Source: Cupriavidus sp. EM10 | GTDB lineage: Bacteria > Pseudomonadota > Gammaproteobacteria > Burkholderiales > Burkholderiaceae | Direction of reading: 5' to 3' | Length of the DNA stretch: 64,000 nt | NCBI RefSeq assembly: GCF_018729255.1 | Contig: NZ_CP076060.1 | Location: 2,046,001 to 2,110,000 of the forward strand | Part shown: positions 1 through 6,821 of the stretch, one piece after another | Layout of the letters: the number at the start of each line of letters is the position of its first letter | How positions within the stretch are numbered: the stretch's first letter is position 1 | Notes under the pieces: model-generated | What the model was told of the DNA's origin: nothing | The model's input: only the letters and a program-made list of their open reading frames with translations | The model's database searches: none | Made by a program: the position numbers and the translations under genes

Positions 1-287
1 CTGCCCGCTGCGTAAAGCCATCGCTGCAATGGCAGATATTCTTGACGCCATACGGTCGCGCCCACGGCACCCATCACCGCACCCAGCAGCATGTAAGTCG
101 TGACGCGACCCGCATGCATGATGCACAGCGCGGCCCACCAATGACGCGTGGAACGGTGTATGACAATTGCCACATTGCTGGCACGTTTCTGCTCCGCAGC
201 AATAGCAATTCCTCCACACATGGCAGCGCAATGCATGCCACCAAGCAGGGCCATCAGAAAAACGCTTAAAAGCACACCAAATGGCAA
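1..287 (-). CDS. Sulfite exporter TauE/SafE family membrane protein (5' part only)
   Basis: The reading frame on the minus strand runs off the left edge, so only the N-terminal ~95 residues are present. They contain the MHCAAMCGG motif and the LHAGR-like segment MHAGRVTTYM, both typical of the TauE/SafE (cytochrome biogenesis transmembrane-like) family that accompanies cbb3 oxidase clusters in betaproteobacteria. Hydrophobic stretches predict membrane segments. The start is uncertain: a TTG at 287 has a GAGGAA-like ribosome site about five bases upstream, while a GTG at 275 and an ATG at 254 are alternatives. It is divergent from fnr, sharing the short region 288-372. The CxxxC-type motif suggests a metal or redox role in oxidase maturation, but that is inference. 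Confidence 0.8.
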   Translation of the reverse strand, partial: MPFGVLLSVFLMALLGGMHCAAMCGGIAIAAEQKRASNVAIVIHRSTRHWWAALCIMHAGRVTTYMLLGAVMGAVGATVWRQEYLPLQRWLYAAG

Positions 288-372
288 CTGTTCCTCGCTT
301 CTGCGTCACATGACGCTGTAAAATGCCTGCATCGCGCCCTCGCTGCAAGCGCATTCATCACGAGCACTTCAA

Positions 373-1098
373 TTGTTGACTTCCATTCCCGTCACCGAGA
401 TGTCGCCCCGTTGTTCGACGTGTTCCATGGGTCAGCTTTGCCTGCCCGTCGGGATGTCGCAACAAGACCTGGCGAAGATGGACACGCTCGTTCAGGAACG
501 CGTGCGTGTTCACAAGGGCGAAACGCTTTATCGCATGGGCGAACCGCTCAATGCGGTCTACGCCATTCGCTTTGGCACACTGAAGACGCACGTCACCATG
601 GAAGACGGGCGCACCCAGATCACCGGCTTTCACCTGCCCGGTGAAGTCATTGGCCTCGACGGCCTCAGCGAGATGCAGCATGCATCCGACGCGACCGCGC
701 TGGAAGACGCTGAAGTCTGCGTCGTGCGCTATGACGACCTGCAATCGCTGTCGGGTACCCTGCCCTCGCTGCAAGGCCAGTTCCTTCGCCTGATGAGCAA
801 GGAAATCTCGCAGGACCAGGTCATGCTGATCACGCTGGGCTCGATGCGTGCTGAAGAACGCCTGGCTGCCTTTCTCGTCAACATGTCCGAACGCCTGTCG
901 GCACGCGGCTACTCGTCCACCGAGTTCGTGCTGCGCATGAGCCGCGAGGAAATCGGCAGCTACCTCGGCCTGAAGCTCGAGACCGTCAGCCGCCTGTTCT
1001 CGCGCTTTGCCGAAGCCGGCCTGATCCACATCCGTCAGCGACATGTGAAGCTCGTCGATATGGCAGGCATCAAGCAGGTGTACAGCCGGTCCTGCTGA
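373..1098 (+). CDS. fnr: Fnr-type oxygen-sensing transcriptional regulator
   Basis: CRP/FNR family activator of anaerobic and microaerobic genes. The N-terminus has C14-x2-C17-x5-C23 and a later Cys at about residue 116, the four ligands of the oxygen-labile [4Fe-4S] cluster of E. coli FNR. A cyclic-nucleotide-binding-type beta roll follows, then a winged helix with recognition segment ETVSRLFSRF; the E..SR triad fits recognition of TTGAT half-sites. Three such sites occur in this window, upstream of ccoN, ccoI and narK1. The ORF opens with TTG at 373; an ATG at 400 is possible and would still keep all four cysteines. No FNR box was seen in its own upstream region. It is convergent with the cco cluster and shares a terminator with it. 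Confidence 0.93.
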   Translation: MLTSIPVTEMSPRCSTCSMGQLCLPVGMSQQDLAKMDTLVQERVRVHKGETLYRMGEPLNAVYAIRFGTLKTHVTMEDGRTQITGFHLPGEVIGLDGLSEMQHASDATALEDAEVCVVRYDDLQSLSGTLPSLQGQFLRLMSKEISQDQVMLITLGSMRAEERLAAFLVNMSERLSARGYSSTEFVLRMSREEIGSYLGLKLETVSRLFSRFAEAGLIHIRQRHVKLVDMAGIKQVYSRSC

Positions 1099-1130
1099 CG
1101 CAGCCCTCGTACATAGGACTTCACGACAAA

Positions 1131-1169
1131 GGCCGCGCCGGAGCATATCCGGCGCGGCCTTCTTGTTTT
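1131..1169. terminator. Bidirectional rho-independent terminator between fnr and the cco operon
   Basis: An 11-bp perfect GC-rich stem (GGCCGCGCCGG, seven-base loop, CCGGCGCGGCC) at 1131-1159 is followed on the plus strand by TTCTTGTTTT. On the minus strand it is followed by a shorter TTTG. It lies between the convergent ends of fnr (1098) and the 81-residue gene (1191). Confidence 0.85.
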
Positions 1170-1190
1170 GCAGTGCATATTTCGCATTGC

Positions 1191-1436
1191 CTATTCGAGT
1201 TCTTCGGTGTCGCTAAGCTTCACCGGCATTGTGTACAACGTGAGTCCACTGGACAGCGCGCAGAACAGCCACGCCACCAGGAATCCCACGGTGTAGATCG
1301 CCTGCCGCGAGGCTTCCACCGGTTGTCCGAAGAAACTCAGATCGCCGGGATCCACCACCGAGAACACCACCGCCGTCGCCGCACCGCCCATCAAGAACGC
1401 CGGCCACAGCACCCACATCAGCCAGCGCAGTCTCAT
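1191..1436 (-). CDS. Small two-helix membrane protein at the end of the cco operon
   Basis: An 81-residue hypothetical protein with one hydrophobic segment near residues 4-27 and a second near 46-68, ending in an acidic tail (SDTEELE). Its ATG overlaps the stop of ccoH by four bases (ATGA), so it is translationally coupled to the cco operon and is probably an accessory of oxidase assembly. I do not recognise a named family. The overlap and the terminator immediately downstream make it a credible last gene. Confidence 0.7.
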   Translation of the reverse strand: MRLRWLMWVLWPAFLMGGAATAVVFSVVDPGDLSFFGQPVEASRQAIYTVGFLVAWLFCALSSGLTLYTMPVKLSDTEELE

Positions 1437-1639
1437 GGGCGCCTCGCAGCCGGTTCAACGCGATGGGCAGCTTTTTCGACGACCAGTCCGTGGCGGGTCG
1501 CGTCGGTCACCGGCACATCGGCATGGGTGTTAGCCAGCCAGATCGTAATGCCGCAACCGACCATTGCCAGCAGCGGACCACTCATCAGAATCCAGGGCCA
1601 TGGCTCGCGGTACCAGGGCTTTGCGGGGTGTTGGGTCAT
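1433..1639 (-). CDS. ccoH: CcoH/FixH-like cbb3 oxidase assembly protein (short form)
   Basis: Only 68 residues, against about 150-170 for classical FixH. It keeps the family signature: a proline- and tryptophan-rich N-terminus (PWYREPWPWILM), one transmembrane helix (about residues 15-36) and a short periplasmic tail with a GLVVEKA segment reminiscent of the GLVV region of FixH. FixH assists assembly of cbb3-type cytochrome c oxidase. It lies 47 bases downstream of ccoG and overlaps the next gene by four bases, so the short length is probably genuine rather than a truncation. Assignment rests on the N-terminal motif and position. Confidence 0.75.
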   Translation of the reverse strand: MTQHPAKPWYREPWPWILMSGPLLAMVGCGITIWLANTHADVPVTDATRHGLVVEKAAHRVEPAARRP

Positions 1640-1686
1640 TGCGCTCTCCTGTTGGCGTCGGTCCCGATTCAGCATCCGTGACAGCA

Positions 1687-3180
1687 TCACAGATTGCGAG
1701 GGACGATAAAACTCGTGCTCTGCCGGATATCCACCTTGCGCTCGGCTGCGGTCTCGGCGGTGACGGTTACCTCTATCTTGTGCGTTCCCTGCGTTGCATC
1801 GTCGATGGGCACGCGAATCCGGATTGGCAGCAGGCGGTTCGAAGTCGGCGACAAAGACCCCGCGCCGTGATCGTATTCCACCATCAGGCCCTTCAAGTCG
1901 TCGCTCTGCGCCTGCACGTGGAACTTCATTGGCGCCTCTGTCGCATTGATCAGTTGCAGGCGGTACACGTTCTCGATCCAGCGGCCTTCCACTTCGCGCC
2001 CCAGCGCGCCACGGTCGCGAATGATGTCGACCTTGAGCGGCGCCCGCATGGCGAGCGATGCGACAAAGCCCACGGTCAACGCCAGCCAGATCGCGGAGTA
2101 GACAACGGTGCGCGGACGCAGCAGGCGCTTCCGCGCATCGGACGCCGACAGCTTCTTGCGCATCGCGTTCTCCGATGTGTACCGGATCAGCCCGCGCGGA
2201 TACGCCATCTTGTCCATGACCTGGTCGCAGGCGTCGATACATGCGCCACAACCGATGCACTCGTACTGCAGGCCGTCACGGATATCGATACCTGTCGGAC
2301 AAACCTGCACGCAAATGCTGCAGTTCACGCAATCGCCCAGGCCGGCCGCACGATGATCGGCCTTGCGCGACCGGCTGCCACGCGGATCGCCGCGGCCCAC
2401 GTCGTAGGTCACGACATAGGTGTCGCGATCCACCATCACGCTCTGGAACCGCGCGTACGGGCACATGTACTTGCACACCTGCTCGCGCATGAACCCGGCG
2501 TTGCCCCACGTGGCAAACGCATAGAACAACATCCAGAACCCCTGCCACGGGCCCAGCGTCCAGTGCAAGACTTCGCCGCCCAGCTCGCGGATCGGCGCGA
2601 AGTAGCCGATGAACGTGAAGCCCGTCCACAGCGCAATCGCGATCCACAGCGTGTGCTTGGTCGCCTTGAGGCGGATCTTGCGCAAGCTCCACGGATCGCC
2701 GTCCAACCGGATGCGCGCAATGCGGTCGCCTTCCACCCGGCGCTCTATCCACATGAATATCTCGGTATAGACCGTCTGTGGACAGGCGTAGCCGCAGAAC
2801 AGCCGCCCTGCAATGGCCGTGAAAAGAAACAGTGCCAGCGCCGAAATGACCAGTAGCAACGCCAGGTAGATCACGTCCTGAGGCCATAGCACCAGGCCGA
2901 AGATATAGAACTTGCGGGCGCCAAGATCGAACAGCACCGCCTGCCGGTCATTCCATTGCAGCCACGGCGTACCGTAGTAGACCAGCTGCGTGAGGATAAC
3001 CAGCCAGACCCGCCAGCTGGAGAAGGCGCCCGTCACCGAGCGCGGATAAATCTTGCGGCGGACTTCGTACAGCGCCTCTTCGGTGGCATCGGCCGCCGGC
3101 TTCGGCGGAGGTGCGGGCCGCCAGCCGGCGGCCTCGCTTGCATCGCGGGTAGTGGGGGGAGATTCCAGGGGCGCGTTCAT
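1687..3180 (-). CDS. ccoG: CcoG (FixG/RdxA), cbb3 oxidase copper-maturation ferredoxin-like membrane protein
   Basis: A 497-residue inner-membrane protein with several transmembrane helices. Cysteine motifs are CGYACPQ and CKYMCPY in the membrane part, then two ferredoxin-type clusters, CVNCSICVQVCP and CIGCGACIDAC, near residues 285-320. The C-terminal ~150 residues form the periplasmic Ig-like FixG domain. CcoG proteins reduce Cu(II) to Cu(I) for CcoN maturation (known of the family). It lies 58 bp downstream of ccoP across a stem-loop at 3214-3235 and precedes ccoH. Length and domain order are complete. Confidence 0.95.
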   Translation of the reverse strand: MNAPLESPPTTRDASEAAGWRPAPPPKPAADATEEALYEVRRKIYPRSVTGAFSSWRVWLVILTQLVYYGTPWLQWNDRQAVLFDLGARKFYIFGLVLWPQDVIYLALLLVISALALFLFTAIAGRLFCGYACPQTVYTEIFMWIERRVEGDRIARIRLDGDPWSLRKIRLKATKHTLWIAIALWTGFTFIGYFAPIRELGGEVLHWTLGPWQGFWMLFYAFATWGNAGFMREQVCKYMCPYARFQSVMVDRDTYVVTYDVGRGDPRGSRSRKADHRAAGLGDCVNCSICVQVCPTGIDIRDGLQYECIGCGACIDACDQVMDKMAYPRGLIRYTSENAMRKKLSASDARKRLLRPRTVVYSAIWLALTVGFVASLAMRAPLKVDIIRDRGALGREVEGRWIENVYRLQLINATEAPMKFHVQAQSDDLKGLMVEYDHGAGSLSPTSNRLLPIRIRVPIDDATQGTHKIEVTVTAETAAERKVDIRQSTSFIVPRNL

Positions 3181-3213
3181 TGTTCAGCCCTCATACCCCG
3201 GGCCGGACAGGGC

Positions 3214-3235
3214 ACCGTCCAGACCGGGGGACGGT
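3214..3235 (-). promoter_or_regulatory. Intercistronic stem-loop between ccoP and ccoG
   Basis: A perfect seven-base inverted repeat (ACCGTCC, eight-base loop, GGACGGT) lies in the 58-bp gap after the ccoP stop. It lacks a U-tract, so it is better read as an mRNA-processing or stabilising hairpin that separates structural subunit genes from the assembly genes. This is inference. Confidence 0.45.
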
Positions 3236-3238
3236 TTG

Positions 3239-4164
3239 TCATTGCCCTGCGGGTGAGGCATTCGTGTTGGTATTGGACAGACCCCAGACATACGCGGTCA
3301 GCATGCGGATGCGCTCCGGCGTCAGGATCTCTTCATGGGCCGGCATATGGCCGTTGTGTCCCTTCAGGATGGCTTCGACGATCACGCCTTCCGAACTGCC
3401 ATACAGCCATACGTTGTCGGACAGGTTCGGCGCGCCAAGCGCCTGGTTGCCCTTGCCGCTCGCGCCGTGACAGGCCGCGCAGGTCGACTTGAACGTGCTT
3501 TCGCCGCGCGACGCCCGAATCGGGTCGTAGGTCAGCCCAGACAGCGAACGGACATACTGCGCCGTATCGCCGGCCAGCTTGGCGTCGATCGCCCCGGCAA
3601 ACGGCGGCATCACGCCATTGCGGCCCTTCGCGATGGTCTGCTGGATCGTCTCGGGGTCGTCACCATAGAGCCAGTCGTTGTCGGTCAGGTTCGGAAAGCC
3701 CCGGCTGCCGCGCGCATCGGAACCGTGGCACTGGGCACAGTAGTTCAAGAACAGGCGCTGGCCGATCTCGCGCGCATCGGGGTCTCCGGCCACCTGCTTG
3801 ACATCCATCTTCAGGTATTTGGCGTAGATCTCGTGTTGCATCTTCTCGGCAGCTTCCCGATGCGCGGCGAGTTCGCCTTGCGACGAGAACTTCAGCACCC
3901 CGGCGTATTTGCCCAGGCCCGGGTAGAGCACCAGGTAGCCCAGGGCGAACACACACGCCAGCAGGAACATCCACATCCACCAGCGCGGCAGCGGGTTGTT
4001 CAGCTCGCGCAGGTCGCCATCCCAGACGTGGCCGGTGTCGTCCGTGGTGCTGACGCCCTTCGGCATCTTGCGTTGCGAAAACAGCAGCCACACGCACCAG
4101 GCGATACCAATGAGCGCGATGGCCGTGATGTAGTAGCCCAGAAATCGGAAATGAAATCGCTCAT
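3239..4164 (-). pseudogene. ccoP: CcoP, diheme cytochrome c subunit of cbb3 oxidase (frameshifted near its start as sequenced)
   Basis: Subunit III of cytochrome cbb3 oxidase, which passes electrons from soluble cytochrome c to CcoO. Two CxxCH heme sites (CAQCH and CAACH) lie near residues 143 and 229 of the restored 308-residue protein, after an N-terminal membrane helix and a second helix typical of CcoP. The true start is the ATG at 4164, giving MSDFISDFW, but one base is missing in the G run at 4137-4139, so the sequence continues as GYYITAI in another frame. Restoring TGGGG joins MSDFISDFW to GYYITAIALIG, the normal family N-terminus. Everything downstream is intact. It starts six bases before the ccoQ stop. 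Most likely a sequencing error. Confidence 0.88.
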
Positions 4165-4169
4165 GGTTA

Positions 4170-4328
4170 CTAGTTCCGGCTTGGATTGTTATGTTCGTCC
4201 GGCAAGGCAAACGGCAGCATCGCCGATTCCTCGTTGGCCGCCTTGCGGCCCGCCGACCAGGCCCACCAGCAGATGGCCAGGAACGTCAGCATCGACAGGA
4301 CGGTGGCAATGGAAGTCACGATCACCAT
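4170..4328 (-). CDS. ccoQ: CcoQ, small subunit of cbb3 oxidase
   Basis: A 52-residue protein with one transmembrane helix (about residues 4-26, ending in CWWAWSAGRK) followed by a short cytoplasmic tail. This is the usual size and form of CcoQ/FixQ, which stabilises the oxidase complex. It sits in the canonical place between ccoO, whose stop is four bases upstream, and ccoP. Conserved WWA and K/R after the helix support the call. Confidence 0.88.
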   Translation of the reverse strand: MVIVTSIATVLSMLTFLAICWWAWSAGRKAANEESAMLPFALPDEHNNPSRN

Positions 4329-4332
4329 GGCG

Positions 4333-5027
4333 TTACTCCTTCGCGGGCGCGGCGATGTCTGTCGCGGGCGCTGCCGCGGCAGGTGCGGTGCCCGTGTCCA
4401 GACGAACGTTGCGACGGTTCAGGCCCAGACCCTGCAGGTACGCGACCATGGCGTCCTCTTCGGTCTTGCCGACCAGCTCTTCCGGTGCGCCCGCGATGTC
4501 GGCGTCTGTATAGGGCACGCCGAGGCGCTGCAGTGCACGCATGCGCACCTGGATCGAATCGGTCGGCAGCGGCGTCTTCTCAAGCCACGGATACGATGGC
4601 ATCACCGACTCGGGCACCACGTCGCGCGGATTGCGCAGGTGGATGCGCTGCCAGTCATCGGAGTAGCGGCCACCAACGCGAGCCAGATCCGGGCCGGTAC
4701 GCTTGGAACCCCACAGGAACGGGTGGTCGTACACCGACTCGCCGGCCGTGGAGAAATGGCCATAGCGCTCGGTTTCGGCCTGCAGCGTACGTACCTGCTG
4801 CGAGTGGCAGCCCACGCAGCCTTCACGGATATAGATGTCCGCCCCATCAGTCGCAGCGGCGAATATGGCGTGATGCCCGGGTCGGGTTGGGTAGTGGAGT
4901 GTTGGAAGAACAGCGGCACGATCTGCACCAGGCCAGCAATACTGACCACGATGATGGTCGCGATAATCAGCCAGCCGACGTTCTTTTCCAGCGTCTCGTG
5001 CCTGAAAAATCCTTGATTCTGAGACAT
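4333..5027 (-). pseudogene. ccoO: CcoO, monoheme cytochrome c subunit of cbb3 oxidase (frameshifted as sequenced)
   Basis: Subunit II of the oxidase: an N-terminal membrane anchor (about residues 16-40) and one periplasmic cytochrome c domain with heme site CVGCH. From the ATG at 5027 the frame reads correctly to the conserved LMGR, then breaks at 4839-4841; the remainder ([13 protein letters not shown] onward) continues in another frame to the stop at 4333. Adding one base in the CGG of the arginine codon restores [16 protein letters not shown], the family consensus, and a 231-residue protein. The start has a strong context and lies 19 bases after ccoN. Because the rest is fully conserved, a sequencing deletion is the likeliest cause. 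Confidence 0.9.
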
Positions 5028-5046
5028 TATCTGCGTCCTCGGCTTG

Positions 5047-6495
5047 TCAGTGGGCGGAAGCCGGCAGGCTGGCCGGAATCGGCGCATCCACGGCGGGCTT
5101 GCCGGCGATGGTGCGGAACACGTTGTAGGCCATGATGAACATGCCACCCAGGAAACACAGGCCGCCCGCCAGACGGATCAGGTAGAACGGATACTTGGCC
5201 TTGACCGCTTCCACGAACGCGTAGGTCAGCGTGCCGTCAGGCTGCGTGGCACGCCACATCAGGCCTTCCATCACGCCGGCGATCCACATCGAGGCGATGT
5301 AGAGCACCACGCCGATCGTGGCCACCCAGAAGTGCAGTTCGATCAGGCGCGTGCTGTACATCTGCTTTTCGCCAAACAGGCGCGGAATCAGGTAGTACAG
5401 CGAGCCGATCGAAATCATCGCGACCCAGCCCAGGGCGCCCGAATGGACGTGGCCGATCGTCCAGTCCGTGTAGTGCGACAGCGCGTTCACGGTCCTGATC
5501 GACATCATCGAGCCCTCGAACGTGGCCATGCCGTAGAACGACAGCGCCACCACCAGGAACTTGAGGATCGGGTCGGTACGCAGCTTGTGCCACGCACCGG
5601 ACATGGTCATGATGCCGTTGATCATGCCGCCCCACGACGGCGCCAGCAGGATCAGCGAGAACACCATGCCCAGCGACTGCGCCCAGTCCGGCAGCGCGGT
5701 GTATTGCAGATGGTGCGGGCCGGCCCACATGTAGGTGAAGTTGAGCGCCCAGAAGTGGACGATCGACAGACGATAGGAGTAGATCGGGCGCTCGGCCTGC
5801 TTCGGAATGAAGTAGTACATCATCCCCAGGAAGCTGGTGGTCAGGAAGAAGCCCACCGCGTTATGGCCGTACCACCACTGGATCATGGCGTCCTGCACGC
5901 CCGCATAGGCGGAATACGACTTCCACATCGACGCCGGCATCTCGATGTTGTTGACGATATGCAGGATGGCGATGGTGAGGATATAGGCGCCGAAGAACCA
6001 GTTCGCGACGTAGATGTGGCGCGTCTTCCTCTTGACAATCGTGCCGAAAAAGACAATGGCGTAGGCCACCCAGACCAGCGTGATCAGGATGTCGATGGGC
6101 CATTCCAGTTCGGCATATTCCTTCGAAGTCGTGATGCCCATCGGCAGCGTGATCGCGGCCGCAACGATGACGAGCTGCCAGCCCCAGAACGTGAATGCCG
6201 CGAGCGGTCCGCAGAACAGGCGCGCCTGGCAGGTGCGCTGCACCACGTAGTACGACGTGGCGAACAGCGCGCTGCCGCCAAATGCGAAGATCACCGCATT
6301 GGTATGCAACGGACGCAGGCGGCCGAACGACAGCCACGGTGTGTTGAAATTCAGATCCGGCCAGATCAATTGCGCCGCAAGCAGAACGCCTACGGCCATG
6401 CCGACGATGCCCCAGACAACGGTCATGACGGCGAACTGCCGCACAACACCGTAATTGAAGGTGTCGACGCGTGGAGACGCGGTGGTGACAGCCAT
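5047..6495 (-). CDS. ccoN: CcoN, catalytic subunit I of cytochrome cbb3 oxidase
   Basis: A 482-residue, 12-helix heme-copper oxidase subunit that reduces O2 at high affinity in the inner membrane. Visible ligands are H64 (low-spin heme), H211 in HNAVGFF and H261-H262 in HHLQYT for CuB, and H349 and H351 in HVHSGALGW for the two hemes. The glutamate in FEGSMMS is the cbb3-type channel residue. It is the first gene of ccoNOQPGH. Its promoter at 6538-6579 carries a class II FNR site, predicting induction at low oxygen. The frame is intact. Confidence 0.97.
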   Translation of the reverse strand: MAVTTASPRVDTFNYGVVRQFAVMTVVWGIVGMAVGVLLAAQLIWPDLNFNTPWLSFGRLRPLHTNAVIFAFGGSALFATSYYVVQRTCQARLFCGPLAAFTFWGWQLVIVAAAITLPMGITTSKEYAELEWPIDILITLVWVAYAIVFFGTIVKRKTRHIYVANWFFGAYILTIAILHIVNNIEMPASMWKSYSAYAGVQDAMIQWWYGHNAVGFFLTTSFLGMMYYFIPKQAERPIYSYRLSIVHFWALNFTYMWAGPHHLQYTALPDWAQSLGMVFSLILLAPSWGGMINGIMTMSGAWHKLRTDPILKFLVVALSFYGMATFEGSMMSIRTVNALSHYTDWTIGHVHSGALGWVAMISIGSLYYLIPRLFGEKQMYSTRLIELHFWVATIGVVLYIASMWIAGVMEGLMWRATQPDGTLTYAFVEAVKAKYPFYLIRLAGGLCFLGGMFIMAYNVFRTIAGKPAVDAPIPASLPASAH

Positions 6496-6537
6496 TCAGA
6501 CCCCCAACTAAGTAAGAATAAACCTATTGACAGTGTG

Positions 6538-6579
6538 ACTTTAGAAAAACAGGGCGGTCGTCGCGTTGACTTCAATCAA
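6538..6579 (-). promoter_or_regulatory. FNR-activated promoter of ccoNOQPGH
   Basis: The FNR box TTGATTGAAGTCAA lies at 6566-6579 (nine of ten consensus bases). Exactly 22 bases later is a -10 hexamer TAAAGT at 6538-6543. This spacing puts the box at about -41.5, the class II FNR activation geometry. Predicted transcription start is near 6531, giving a leader of about 36 bases before the ccoN ATG. Confidence 0.85.
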
Positions 6580-6653
6580 TCCTTTCGCGCGACACCCGAA
6601 CTGTTTTCGCCGGGTCATGTCAGGGCACCAGATCCCGCACCCGGCCGATACGC

Positions 6654-6821
6654 CTACCGGCTGCGTTCCGCCCCCTGCGGCTTGTCGTTGTCGAGCAGGA
6701 TGGCTTCGGCGGGCCGGTCCAGGTCGTCGTACTGGCCCGCATGCAGCGCCCACCACAGGACCCCTGCGATCAGCGCCACGAGCACCAGGCTCATCGGCAC
6801 CAGCAGATAAAGCGTTTCCAT
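6654..6821 (-). CDS. ccoS: CcoS, cbb3 oxidase maturation protein
   Basis: A 55-residue protein with one transmembrane helix (about residues 4-27) and a short cytoplasmic tail containing GQYDDLDRPAEAILLDND, the conserved FixS/CcoS signature (DDLD..A..IL.DD). CcoS is needed for cofactor insertion into the oxidase. Its ATG directly abuts the ccoI stop codon, so the two are co-translated. It ends about 75 bases upstream of the ccoN FNR promoter. Confidence 0.92.
   Translation of the reverse strand: METLYLLVPMSLVLVALIAGVLWWALHAGQYDDLDRPAEAILLDNDKPQGAERSR

Noticed and set aside
42..269. 75-residue plus-strand frame at the left edge
   Set aside because: The opposite strand encodes the conserved TauE/SafE motif MHCAAMCGG, so the plus-strand frame is its shadow.
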